Below the pieces are notes generated by a model. It was not told the origin of the DNA. It worked only from the letters and a program-made list of their open reading frames with translations, and did not search any database. Made by a program: the position numbers and the translations under genes. From contig CP099977.1 of the NCBI GenBank assembly GCA_024372495.1, positions 1,364,001-1,428,000 on the forward strand: a stretch of DNA of 64,000 nucleotides, written 5' to 3'. The DNA comes from Pseudarthrobacter sp. Fe7. GTDB taxonomy: Bacteria > Actinomycetota > Actinomycetes > Actinomycetales > Micrococcaceae. Position 1 is the stretch's first letter. Each line of letters opens with the position of its first letter. Shown in pieces: positions 38,133 to 47,274 of the stretch.

Positions 38133-38155
38133 CCCGCCGTTGGGAAAGAACCACC

Positions 38156-38865
38156 ATGAAAATCCTCCTGGCCGGAGACTCCACCGTTGCCAACTGTCCC
38201 ACGCACGAATTCCCCATGAGCGGTTGGGGGCGCAGCTGGCCCCGCTGACCTGCACCTGGGGTGCCGTGCACAACTTCGCCAAGGGCGGCGCCGATACCGA
38301 ATCCTTCCGCGACGAAGGGCTGTGGGCGGCGCTGCTCGCCGATGCGGGACCGGGCGATGCCGTGCTCATCCAGTTCGGCCACAACGACCAGAAGAAGCAG
38401 CACCTGGCTGCCCGCACCGGCTACGCGGCAAACCTGCGCGCCATGGTGGGGGAGGTGCTGGCCCTGGGTGCCGCTCCAGTGCTCTGCACGTCCGTGGAGC
38501 GGCGGCACTTCCTGGCGTCGCCGTCGTCGGACGTTCTCGAAGAGACCCTGGAGGACTATCCGGACGTAGTCCGTGAACTCGGTCGGGAGCTGGCGGTCCC
38601 CGTGGTGGACCTGAATACGTGGACCCGGCGGCTGTATCTGCGGCTGGGGCGGGAGGGATCCAGGGAACTCTTCTGCCATTTCGCACCGGGGGAGCACGCC
38701 CATTGGCCTGGTGGCCTGGCAGACAATACGCATTTCTCCCGTCAGGGGGCCGCGTTGGTGGCGGCCGAAGTGGCGCGGCAGCTTGGCGGCCTGGGGTATG
38801 GCGAGCCCGAGCCCACGGAGCCGTCCGGTGACAAGGAACTGCGCACGACGGCGGGACGCGGCTAG
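38156..38865 (+). CDS. GDSL/SGNH hydrolase, rhamnogalacturonan acetylesterase type, one frameshift
   Basis: Removes acetyl groups from rhamnogalacturonan in characterised relatives (RhgT/YesT of Bacillus). About 236 residues. Block I ILLAGDSTVANCP (Ser), FAKGGADTESF, LIQFGHNDQKKQH (Asn) and C-terminal DNTHFSRQGA (Asp/His) are present. One G is missing near 38222-38228: the ATG 38156 frame reads HEFPMSGWG and the continuation AQLAPLTCTWGAVHNFAK lies in the other frame. No signal peptide, so it acts on imported oligosaccharides. Followed without gap by the YesU-like gene. Confidence 0.87.
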
Positions 38866-39537
38866 GTGGGCGCGGCGGGGCTGGAGGCCGGGATCCTCTA
38901 CCGCAATGCGCTGGCAGGGCCCGACGACGTCGCCGCGTGGGTGGCAGAAGGGCCGTTGTGCCTGGACAGCCGCAGCGGGGCGCTGGTGCTCTCCGGTTCG
39001 CGTGACGACCGGGAGTTTGGCGACGACGCGCACTGGACCTTCTGGTGCCCGGAAGAATTCCCGGACCGGATCCGCATCAGCTGGGAGTTCCTGCCGCTCG
39101 CGGAGCCCGGCCTGGCCATGCTGTTCTTCGCCGCCGGCGGGCACGGCGGGCTGGACCTCTTCAGCCCGGCGCTCGCACCCAGGACGGGCTCCTACCCGCA
39201 GTACCACTCCGGTGACATTGATGCCCTGCACGTCTCCTATTTCCGGCACAAGTACGCATCCGAACGGGCTTTCCGCACCTGCAACCTGCGCAAGAGTGCG
39301 GGCTTCGAACTTGTGGCCCAGGGCGCGGACCCGTTGCCGCCCACTGAAGATGCCACTGATTTCTACCGGCTGGAGGTGGTGAAGGACGGGCCACGGGTGG
39401 CGTTTTCCATCAACGGCCTGGAGCTGTTTGCCTGGCGCGATCCATCGGAGAAGGTGCTCGGCGGCGGCCGCATCGGCTTCCGGCAGATGGCCCCGCTGCG
39501 GGCTGCCTACCGAAACCTTGTGGTGGAGGAACTTTAG
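38866..39537 (+). CDS. YesU/DUF1961 family protein
   Basis: 223 residues beginning at GTG 38866, right after the preceding stop. Conserved stretches WTFWCPEEFPDRIRISWEFL, SGDIDALHVSYFRHKYA and FSINGLELFAW fit DUF1961, a jelly-roll protein whose Bacillus member YesU belongs to the rhamnogalacturonan operon. Biochemical role not established; a lyase- or lectin-like sugar contact is inferred from the fold. Confidence 0.83.
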   Translation: MGAAGLEAGILYRNALAGPDDVAAWVAEGPLCLDSRSGALVLSGSRDDREFGDDAHWTFWCPEEFPDRIRISWEFLPLAEPGLAMLFFAAGGHGGLDLFSPALAPRTGSYPQYHSGDIDALHVSYFRHKYASERAFRTCNLRKSAGFELVAQGADPLPPTEDATDFYRLEVVKDGPRVAFSINGLELFAWRDPSEKVLGGGRIGFRQMAPLRAAYRNLVVEEL

Positions 39538-39561
39538 CCACTCCGCATGGACGGCACAGCC

Positions 39562-39591
39562 AAGCGGGCGGCCCCGAAGGGCCGCCCGCTT
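39562..39591 (+). terminator. Terminator of the rhamnogalacturonan operon
   Basis: AAGCGGGCGGCC / GGCCGCCCGCTT stem around a six-base loop, followed by GTTGCTTTA. Strong hairpin 24 bases after the YesU-like stop. Confidence 0.75.
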
Positions 39592-39621
39592 GTTGCTTTA
39601 ATGCCGATGCACTACTGGAAC

Positions 39622-40188
39622 TTAAAGTCCCAGGAGGCGGTTGAGCAGGTTGGCCAGGCCGTTCAGGCCCGTGCCGCCGTCCAGGAGCCCGGTGACGGCG
39701 CAAAGGAGGTTACCCACCAGGTTGCCCGCCCCGGTCTGGGAGGTGATATTCAGAACGACCTGGTTCAGATCGACGTTGAGCCCCAGGAGGTCCAGGTGCA
39801 GGGGCCCGAGAACCAGGTTGAGGACGTCGCAGCTGCCGCCCGAAGCCAGTGCGGCAGCGGTGGACGGGGCGGCGGCAGCGGTGGTGGTCACCTGCTGGCT
39901 CACCTGGGTCACTTTGCCGGTGGCGTCCGTTAAGGTGCCCTGCACCAGGCCGGTGACGGTCAGCTGGCCGTTCTGGACGCTGAAGCCGGACGGCGTAAAC
40001 GAACCGGCGAAGGTACCTACGCCGGCGATGGTCTGGTTGATGGTTCCCGTGACGTTGGCTGTCCGTGAAGCCTGGGAAGCGGCCGACGGGGCCGCTGGTG
40101 CCGCTGCCGTCGCCGGGCCTGCCATGCCGAAGAGCATGGCACCGGAGAGGGCAATGGCGGTGACTGAAGCTGAGACCTTTGTTCGCAT
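39622..40188 (-). CDS. Secreted protein of unknown function
   Basis: 188 residues. Clear Sec signal peptide MRTKVSASVTAIALSGAMLF with an AxA-type cleavage region GPATAAAPAA. The mature part is polar, rich in Thr, Ala, Gly and Leu, with two cysteines (GGSCDVLNLVLGPL, NLLCAVTGLLDGG) that could form a disulphide, and a Leu/Asn-rich C-terminus. Family not recognised with certainty; similar short secreted proteins occur in Arthrobacter and Streptomyces. Not obviously part of the sugar island. Confidence 0.72.
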   Translation of the reverse strand: MRTKVSASVTAIALSGAMLFGMAGPATAAAPAAPSAASQASRTANVTGTINQTIAGVGTFAGSFTPSGFSVQNGQLTVTGLVQGTLTDATGKVTQVSQQVTTTAAAAPSTAAALASGGSCDVLNLVLGPLHLDLLGLNVDLNQVVLNITSQTGAGNLVGNLLCAVTGLLDGGTGLNGLANLLNRLLGL

Positions 40189-40500
40189 TTTCGGTAAATC
40201 CTTTCAGCGCCGGGTTGCGGCGCAACGAATCCTCCGAGGCTCCGCCCCCATAGTGAAACCCCGGCGGAACTGTTTAATTCAAATGCAGTTCATTTCAGAT
40301 GCAGCCCTTTCGGGCCGCGATACGCGGCAGTGGAAGCTGATCCAGGCCACGGGCATGTCGACCAACGTATTAGTAAGTATGCTGATGAGTCAAGTCCGCT
40401 GGCAGGACGCGCCTGGTGTCTGGGGGCCTTCGGCGGACGGCCCTCCTGTCCTTGGGGCAAGATTGAGGGGACAGGAACTGCCCACTGGAGGGAGGCGGGG
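40189..40500. other. Intergenic region without a recognised gene
   Basis: 312 bases between the divergent secreted-protein gene and the STAS-like gene. It is more AT-rich than its surroundings around 40268-40310 and 40365-40390 (for example GTATTAGTAAGTATGC), where promoters are likely, but no clear -35/-10 pair or ORF stands out. Confidence 0.5.
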
Positions 40501-40878
40501 ATGGAGCCCGTATTGGTCGACGGCGGCAAAGGCACCGTGGAATTGCGCAATGACGGCGTCATCCACCTCATCTGGGAACCCAGGGTCCGCATTGAGGTCC
40601 AGGATGCGCAGGCGGCGATGGCGGCGGTGAACCGGATAGCGGGGGATGGAAACTACCCCATGCTGGTGGATATGGCCACCACCGAGAACGTCAGCATCCA
40701 GGCCCGGGCAGTGTTCTCCATCCCGTGTGCAGCCAACCGGATCGCCCTGCTTGGGACGAGTCCCGTGGACCGGATCCTCGCGAATTTCTTCCTGGGCGTC
40801 CATGTCCCGCCTTGCCCCACGCGGTTCTTCACCTCGCGGAACGAGTCCATGAAGTGGCTGCAACAGGCCGGAAAATAA
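40501..40878 (+). CDS. Small STAS-like (DUF7793 type) protein
   Basis: 125 residues. Predicted alternating beta/alpha fold with VELRNDGVIHLIWEPRVRIE, YPMLVDMATTENVSIQARAV and ANFFLGVHVPPCPTRFFTSR. Similar small proteins of unknown role are frequent in Arthrobacter, and their fold recalls STAS/SpoIIAA domains. ATG 40501 is preceded by GGGAGG with a good six-base spacing. Convergent with the LacI gene that follows. Confidence 0.68.
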   Translation: MEPVLVDGGKGTVELRNDGVIHLIWEPRVRIEVQDAQAAMAAVNRIAGDGNYPMLVDMATTENVSIQARAVFSIPCAANRIALLGTSPVDRILANFFLGVHVPPCPTRFFTSRNESMKWLQQAGK

Positions 40879-40889
40879 AGCTGCGCTGA

Positions 40890-41912
40890 TCAGCCGGCGT
40901 CGGCCGGGGCCGTGCTCTGCCGGACCACCAGTTCAGGCGTGAACACGACGGACCGGTGGACGGGGTTCTGGGACTCCACCTCTTCGGACAACAGTTCGAT
41001 GGCCGTCCGGCCCAGCAGTTGGGTGGGCTGGCGGATGGAGGACAGGGGGACGACGGCGGAGACGGCAAAGTCGATGTCGTCATAGCCAATCAGCGCCACG
41101 TCCTCAGGGATGCGGACCGTGTGCGTCATGGTGAGCGACTGCATGACGCCGAGGGCCAGGAGGTCGTTGGCGCAGAAAATACCCTCCGGCAGCTCCGCCC
41201 CGCCGCGTTCCACCAGCATGTCGCCCACGCTCCGGCCCGCCAGGACGGTCTGCCCCTCTGCGTCCAACACCTCAAGCGCGGCGTCCGGCTCTTCTTTTAC
41301 GGCCCGCTGGGCCCCCTGGAGGCGGTCCGCCACCTGCCGGATGGACGTGGGGCCGCCAACGAATGCCAGCCGACGGCGGCCGGTGTCCAGCAGGTGACGG
41401 GCGGCGAGGTATCCGCCGGCGTCGTCGTCCACCGCAACCGAACTGAACTTGGACTCGTCAGCCAGCCGGTCCACCAGCACGGTGGGTACGCCGCGCTCGC
41501 GGAGCAGGTCCAGCCTCTCCGAGACATCGCCCACCGGTGAGATCAGCAGTCCCTGGACGCGCTGCTCCTGGAACAGGTCGATGTAGTTCGCCTCCCGGCC
41601 CGCGTTGTGTCCGCTGTCGCCAAGCAGGACGGCGCTGCCCTGCAGCGCTGCGGCGTCCTCCGCCGCGCGGACCACCGAGGTGAAGAAGGGGTTGCCCACA
41701 TCCAGGACAATGAGTCCGATGGTGCGGCTGTGCCCAACGCGGAGTTGGCGGGCGGCATCATTGCGGACGAATCCCAGCTCATCGATGGCGCGCAGGACCC
41801 GCTCCCTGGTCCGCTCCGATACCCGGTCCGGATAGTTCAGGACATTGGACACCGTGCCCACGGCCACTCCCGCGTGGGTGGCCACGTCCTTGATGCTGGC
41901 TGTGCGGTTCAT
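40890..41912 (-). CDS. LacI family repressor of the L-rhamnose operon (predicted)
   Basis: 340 residues. HTH SIKDVATHAGVAVGTVSNVL, hinge RNDAARQLRVGHSRTIGLIV, then the sugar-binding domain (LVLDVGNPFF-type stretch, IFCANDLLALGVMQSL, DVALIGYDDIDFAVSAVVPL). Divergent from rhaM; the 150-base spacer holds a strong promoter and two tandem copies of a TGAATCGT/ACGATTCA operator. The effector is likely L-rhamnose, L-rhamnulose or a phosphorylated derivative. Related operators before the YesL-like and LplA-like genes suggest it also controls the transporter operon. Confidence 0.9.
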   Translation of the reverse strand: MNRTASIKDVATHAGVAVGTVSNVLNYPDRVSERTRERVLRAIDELGFVRNDAARQLRVGHSRTIGLIVLDVGNPFFTSVVRAAEDAAALQGSAVLLGDSGHNAGREANYIDLFQEQRVQGLLISPVGDVSERLDLLRERGVPTVLVDRLADESKFSSVAVDDDAGGYLAARHLLDTGRRRLAFVGGPTSIRQVADRLQGAQRAVKEEPDAALEVLDAEGQTVLAGRSVGDMLVERGGAELPEGIFCANDLLALGVMQSLTMTHTVRIPEDVALIGYDDIDFAVSAVVPLSSIRQPTQLLGRTAIELLSEEVESQNPVHRSVVFTPELVVRQSTAPADAG

Positions 41913-41980
41913 CGATTCTCCGTGCTGGGATGCCCACGCCGGAAGGTTCCGCGCGGGAGGTCAAAAGTTTCTGGCATTGC

Positions 41981-42034
41981 TTGACACCTGCTCAAATCCA
42001 AGAGTACTTTGAATCGTACCAATGAAACGATTCA
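41981..42034 (+). promoter_or_regulatory. L-rhamnose operon promoter with two tandem operators
   Basis: Consensus TTGACA at 41981-41986, an 18-base spacer, TACTTT at 42005-42010. Immediately downstream lie TGAATCGTACCA (42010-42021) and TGAAACGATTCA (42023-42034), the second being close to the reverse complement of the first. A repressor bound here would cover the -10 and the start site. Confidence 0.75.
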
Positions 42035-42062
42035 ATAAACTTCGAAGTTTGGAGGAACCCGG

Positions 42063-42407
42063 ATGAGGGTGTGTTTCCGTTCCTCGGTGCAGCTGGCGCT
42101 GTTTGACGAATACCGTCGGCGGCATGCTGCTGTCTGGCCGGAAATGCTGCACGCCCTCAGGGAGGCGGGCTGGCACAACTACTCCCTGTTCCTGGGGGAA
42201 GACGGCCTCCTGGTGGGGCACGTGGAATGCGACGACTTTGAGGCCGTCCGTGCCCGCATGGCGCTGACAGAGGTCAATGTCCGGTGGCAGGCCGAGATGG
42301 CAACACTTTTTGAGGATTCCGGCCAGGCGCCCGACGAGGGGTTCCAGGTGCTGGAGGAAGTCTTCAACCTCGACAGCCAGTTGGCGGCACACTCCTCCGC
42401 GGGCTGA
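42063..42407 (+). CDS. rhaM: L-rhamnose mutarotase
   Basis: Interconverts alpha and beta anomers of L-rhamnose. 114 residues, the usual size, with the family features YRRRHAAVWPEMLHALREAG (His and Trp-Pro), WHNYSLFLGEDG and a C-terminal VFNLD. Preceded by GGAGG at 42051-42055. First gene of the rhamnose operon. Confidence 0.92.
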   Translation: MRVCFRSSVQLALFDEYRRRHAAVWPEMLHALREAGWHNYSLFLGEDGLLVGHVECDDFEAVRARMALTEVNVRWQAEMATLFEDSGQAPDEGFQVLEEVFNLDSQLAAHSSAG

Positions 42408-42526
42408 CTGGCAGGACACAAGATTCCGGGGCAACCGGAGCAGCAGGCATTACCAAGCAGCACGCTCCAGCAGCGGGGCACCAACCATACGCATCAGGCA
42501 GACGCTCAACACCGGAAAGAACCATC

Positions 42527-43694
42527 ATGAATGACGTAGCAACGGCGCTGGGCAGGCTCGGGGAGCTTGCCATTGAGGTCCCTTCGTGGGCTTATGGAAA
42601 TTCAGGTACGCGGTTCAGGGTGTTCGGCACGCCCGGAACGCCGCGGACCGTGCAGGAGAAGCTGGCGGACGCCGCGAAGGTCCACGAGCTGACCGGCCTG
42701 GCCCCCACCGTGGCCCTGCATATCCCGTGGGACAAGGTGGATGACTATTCCGCCCTGAAGGAGTACGCCGCGGGGCTGGGCGTGGGACTGGGCACCATCA
42801 ACTCCAACACGTTCCAGGATGACGAGTACAAGTTCGGTTCCCTTACGTCGTCGAACGAGTCTGTCCGCCGCCGGGCCATTGACCATCACCTGGACTGCAT
42901 CGGGATCATGCACGCCACGGGGTCGCGGGATTTGAAGATCTGGCTGGCGGACGGTACCAACTACCCGGGCCAGGATGACCTGCGTGGCCGGCAGGACCGG
43001 CTGGCCGAGTCGCTGCGGGAGATTTACGCCGCCCTGGGTGATGGGCAGCGGCTGGTGCTGGAGTACAAGTTCTTCGAACCGGCGTTCTACCACACCGATG
43101 TTCCGGACTGGGGCACCTCCTACGCGCAGACCCGGGCTTTGGGGGAGAAGGCGTTTGTCTGTCTGGACACCGGGCACCATGCCCCGGGTACGAACATTGA
43201 GTTCATCGTGATGCAGCCTGCTGCGCCTGGGCAAGCTGGGTTCCTTCGACTTCAACTCCCGCTTCTATGCCGACGACGACCTCATTGTGGGTGCCGCGGA
43301 TCCGTTCCAGCTCTTCCGCATCATGTACGAGGTGATCCGGGGCGGCGGGTTCGGCAAGGACTCCGGGGTTGCCCTCATGCTGGACCAGTGCCACAACCTC
43401 GAAGAGAAGATCCCGGGCCAGATCCGGTCCGTGCTGAACGTCCAGGAAATGACGCTGCGCGCCCTGCTGGTGGATACCGCGGCGCTGGCTGAAGCGCAGC
43501 GTGCCGGCGATGTGCTGGCCGCCAACGGCATCTTCAACGATGCGTTCTATACCGATGTCCGGCCCATCCTGGCCGAGTGGCGTGAATCCCGCGGCCTGCC
43601 TCCGGACCCGCTGGCTGCCTTCAAGGCCAGCGGTTACCAGAAACAGATCAACGAGGACCGCGTTGGCGGCCAGCAAGCCGGATGGGGCGCCTGA
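42527..43694 (+). CDS. rhaI: L-rhamnose isomerase (RhaI type), one frameshift
   Basis: Converts L-rhamnose to L-rhamnulose using a divalent metal; about 388 residues after repair. RhaI-type features: ALHIPWDKVDDYSALKEYA, LVLEYKFFEPAFYHTDVPDW (Glu ligand), FVCLDTGHHAPGTNIEF, SFDFNSRFYADDDLIVGAAD and a His/Asp near LMLDQCHNLEEKIPGQI. At 43215-43219 ATGCAGCTGCTG reads ATGCAGCCTGCTG; the written frame goes astray at 43215, the repaired one reaches 43694. Start ATG 42527 with GAAAGAACC upstream. Confidence 0.92.
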
Positions 43695-43701
43695 GGAAGT
43701 T

Positions 43702-45739
43702 ATGACGAACAAGACTGTTGAAGACCTGATTTCCCGTTCCAACCGCTTGGGCGCGGATAAGCGGAACACCAACTTCGCCGGCGGCAACACCTCGGCCAAG
43801 GGCACCGACAAGGATCCCGTCACCGGCGAGGACGTCCAGCTGCTGTGGGTGAAGGGTTCCGGCGGGGACCTTGGCACGCTGACGGAGCAGAACCTTGCGG
43901 TGCTGCGCCTGGACCGGCTGACCGCGCTGAAGAAGGTCTACCCCGGGGTGGAGCGCGAGGATGAGATGGTGGCTGCGTTCGATTACTGCCTGCACGGCAA
44001 GGGCGGTGCAGCCCCGTCGATCGACACGGCCATGCACGGCCTGGTGGATGCCGCGCACGTGGACCACCTGCACCCGGATTCGGGCATCGCGATCGCCACG
44101 GCGGCCGAGGGCGAGGCGCTGACCACCAAGATCTTCGGTGACAAGGTGGTGTGGGTTCCTTGGCGTCGTCCCGGGTTCCAGTTGGGCCTGGACATCGCTG
44201 CAATCAAGGACGCCAACCCGCAGGCCATCGGTACCATCCTGGGCGGGCACGGCATTACCGCCTGGGGCGCCACCAGCGAGGAAGCCGAGGCCAACTCGCT
44301 GTGGATCATCGACCAGGCCGAAAAGTACATCGCAGAGAACGGCAAAGCCGTACCCTTCGGGCCCAAGCTGCCCGGATATGCAGCCTTGCCGGAAGCTGAG
44401 CGCCGCGCCAAGGCCGCTGCCCTGGCACCGGTGATCCGCGGCCTGGCCTCCACGGACAAGCCGCAGCTGGGGCACTTCAGCGATGACGACGTCGTCCTGG
44501 ACTTCCTCGAAGCCGCCGAACACCCAAGGCTGGGCGCCTTGGGCACCTCGTGCCCGGACCACTTCCTGCGCACCAAGGTCAAGCCGCTGATCCTGGACCT
44601 GCCCGCCGAGGCTTCGATCGAGGACTCGATCGCGCGGCTGCAGGAACTGCACGCCGACTACCGCGAGGACTACCAGGCCTACTACGACCGCCACTCCAAC
44701 GAAGAGTCCCCGGCGCTGCGCGGCGCGGACCCGGCGATCGTGCTGGTCCCCGGCGTGGGGATGTTCTCCTTCGGGGCGAACATGCAGACCGCCCGGGTTG
44801 CCGGTGAGTTCTACATCAACGCCATCAATGTCATGCGCGGCGCCGAGGCCATCTCCACCTACGCACCGATCGAGGAAGCCGAGAAGTTCCGGATCGAATA
44901 CTGGGCGCTGGAGGAAGCCAAGCTGGCCCGGATGCCCAAGCCCAAGTCCCACGCCACCCGCATCGCGCTGGTGACCGGCGCGGCGTCCGGCATCGGCAAG
45001 GCCATCGCCACCCGCCTCGCCGCGGAAGGTGCCTGCGTGGTCATCGCGGACCTGAACCTGGAGAACGCGCAGAAGGTCGCCGAGGAGCCTCGGCGGCGCC
45101 GATGTGGCCGTCGGCGTCCAGGCCGACGTGACGGACGAAGCCCAGGTTTCCGCCGCCATCGATGCTGCGGTTCTGGCGTTCGGCGGCGTGGACCTGGTGG
45201 TCAACAACGCCGGCCTGTCCATCTCCAAGCCGCTGCTGGAAACCACCGAAAAGGACTGGGACCTGCAGCACAACGTCATGGCCAAGGGCTCGTTCCTGGT
45301 GGCCAAGGCCGCGGCGAAGGTCATGATCGCCCAGGGCATGGGCGGGGACATCGTCTACATCTCCTCCAAGAACTCGGTGTTCGCCGGGCCCAACAACATC
45401 GCCTACTCCGCCACCAAGGCAGACCAGGCCCACCAGGTTCGGCTGCTCGCGGCCGAACTGGGTGAGCACGGCATCCGCGTCAACGGCATCAATCCCGACG
45501 GCGTGGTCCGGGGCTCCGGGATCTTCGCCGGCGGCTGGGGCGCCAAACGAGCCGCCGTCTACGGCGTGGACGAAGAGAAACTGGGCGAGTACTACGCCCA
45601 GCGCACCCTGCTCAAGCGCGAAGTCCTCCCCGAGCACGTGGCCAACGCGGCCGCCGTCCTCACCGGCAACGAACTGTCCCACACCACCGGCCTGCACATT
45701 CCCGTGGACGCCGGCGTGGCAGCAGCCTTCCTGCGGTGA
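43702..45739 (+). CDS. rhaEW: Bifunctional L-rhamnulose-1-phosphate aldolase / lactaldehyde dehydrogenase, one frameshift
   Basis: Cleaves L-rhamnulose 1-phosphate to DHAP and L-lactaldehyde and carries a dehydrogenase domain for the aldehyde. About 678 residues. N-terminal class II aldolase domain with FAGGNTSAKG, HVDHLHPDSGIAIATAAEG (metal His) and ILGGHGITAWG; C-terminal short-chain dehydrogenase domain with RIALVTGAASGIGKAIATRL, NNAGLSISKPL and IAYSATKADQ (catalytic Tyr-Lys). At 45086-45090 GAGGAGCTCGG reads GAGGAGCCTCGG; repair extends the frame to 45739. Similar to Bacillus RhaEW (YuxG). Overlaps the rhaB start. Confidence 0.92.
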
Positions 45740-47220
45740 GCACTTCCTGGAACGGTGCCGACGGCGGTGTTTTCGCCGCCGTCGACATCGGTGCCTCCTC
45801 CGGCCGCGTGATGCTGGGACGTGTTTCCCCGGAAGGTGTTTTGCTGGAGACCGTCCACCGCTTTCCCAACGGCGTGGTGGAGCGCGACGGTGGCCTCCGC
45901 TGGGACTTCGACGCCCTCTACGGGGAGGTGCTGGAGGGCCTGCGGTCCGCTGCCACGGTGGCGGCGGTGCAGGGCGAGACGGTCGCGAGCATCGGCATCG
46001 ACACCTGGGCCGTGGACTACGGCCTGGTGGATCGGGCGGGCAAACTGGTGGCACAGCCGTACAGCTACCGGGACCACCGCAGCAGGGCCGCCGTCGCGCC
46101 CGTCCACGCCAAGCTGGACCCCGCGCGCCTGTATGAGACCGCCGGGCTGCAGTTCCTGCAGTTCAACACTATTTACCAGTTGGCCACGGAAAAGCACCTT
46201 GACGGGCTGCAGGCGCTCCTCATCCCCGACCTGATCGCGTTCCTGCTCACGGGCGTCCGCCGGACCGAGGTAACCAATGCCTCCACCACCGGACTGTTCG
46301 ACGCCGTGGCGGGGGAGTGGGCCACCGAATTCTTCGCCGCCCTGGGACTGCGCAAGGACCTGTTTCCACCGCTGATCCAGCCCGGCGAGGCGTTCGGAAA
46401 CCTCCTCCCGGACATCGCAGCGGCTGTGGGGCTTCCGGCGGAAACCAAGGTGGTGGCCGTGGGCTCGCACGATACCGCTTCCGCCGTCGCTGCCGTTCCT
46501 GCCGTGGCAACAGGGGACAGCGAGGGAAACTTCGCCTACATCTCCTCGGGCACCTGGTCCCTGGTGGGGCTGGAACTGCGGCACCCGGTACTGACTGAGG
46601 CCAGCCGGGAAGCGAACTTCACCAATGAACGCGGGGTGGACTGCACCATCCGCTACCTGCGCAACGTAGGCGGGCTGTGGCTGCTGAGCGAATGCCAGCG
46701 GACCTGGGCCGGTGAGGGCTTCCAGCCCGACCTGGCCGCCCTGCTGGATGCCGCCGCGACCCTTCCCGCCGGCGGCCCGCAGATCAACGCTGATGACCCG
46801 TACTTCATCGCCCCGGACAACATGCCCGAGCGCATCCGTGCGGCGGTCCGGCGTACGGGCGAGGTCCTGCCCAACGATCCCGCGGCCATCACGCGCTGCA
46901 TCATGGACAGCCTGGCAGCCGGCTATGCCAGGACCATCACCGCTGCGGAACGCCTCGCCGGCCGTGCGGTGGACGTGGTGTACGTGGTGGGCGGCGGCTC
47001 CCAGAACGCCCTGCTCTGCCAGCTCACCGCCAATGCCGCCGGGCGCCCGGTAATGGCCGGTCCCGTCGAAGCAACAGCGTTGGGCAACGTCCTGGTCCAG
47101 GCACGCGCCGCCGGGGCTGCCACCGGTGGGCTGCCGCGCCTGCGCCGAATCATCACCGCCGGAACCAACCTTCGCCGCTACGAACCGCTTGTCACGGTGC
47201 GACCGGGGTACGTGCAGTAG
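45736..47220 (+). CDS. rhaB: Rhamnulokinase
   Basis: ATP-dependent phosphorylation of L-rhamnulose. FGGY kinase of 494 residues: VFAAVDIGASSGRVMLGRVS, GIDTWAVDYGLVDRAG, FNTIYQLATEKH, ISSGTWSLVGLELRHPVLTE and the FGGY-like VVYVVGGGSQNALLCQLTAN. GTG 45736 overlaps the previous stop (GTGA), so translation is coupled. Confidence 0.93.
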   Translation: MSTSWNGADGGVFAAVDIGASSGRVMLGRVSPEGVLLETVHRFPNGVVERDGGLRWDFDALYGEVLEGLRSAATVAAVQGETVASIGIDTWAVDYGLVDRAGKLVAQPYSYRDHRSRAAVAPVHAKLDPARLYETAGLQFLQFNTIYQLATEKHLDGLQALLIPDLIAFLLTGVRRTEVTNASTTGLFDAVAGEWATEFFAALGLRKDLFPPLIQPGEAFGNLLPDIAAAVGLPAETKVVAVGSHDTASAVAAVPAVATGDSEGNFAYISSGTWSLVGLELRHPVLTEASREANFTNERGVDCTIRYLRNVGGLWLLSECQRTWAGEGFQPDLAALLDAAATLPAGGPQINADDPYFIAPDNMPERIRAAVRRTGEVLPNDPAAITRCIMDSLAAGYARTITAAERLAGRAVDVVYVVGGGSQNALLCQLTANAAGRPVMAGPVEATALGNVLVQARAAGAATGGLPRLRRIITAGTNLRRYEPLVTVRPGYVQ

Positions 47221-47274
47221 AAATAGAAGAACTCCACCGGGAGCCCGCCGAACTTCCGAAAACAGAAAAGGACA

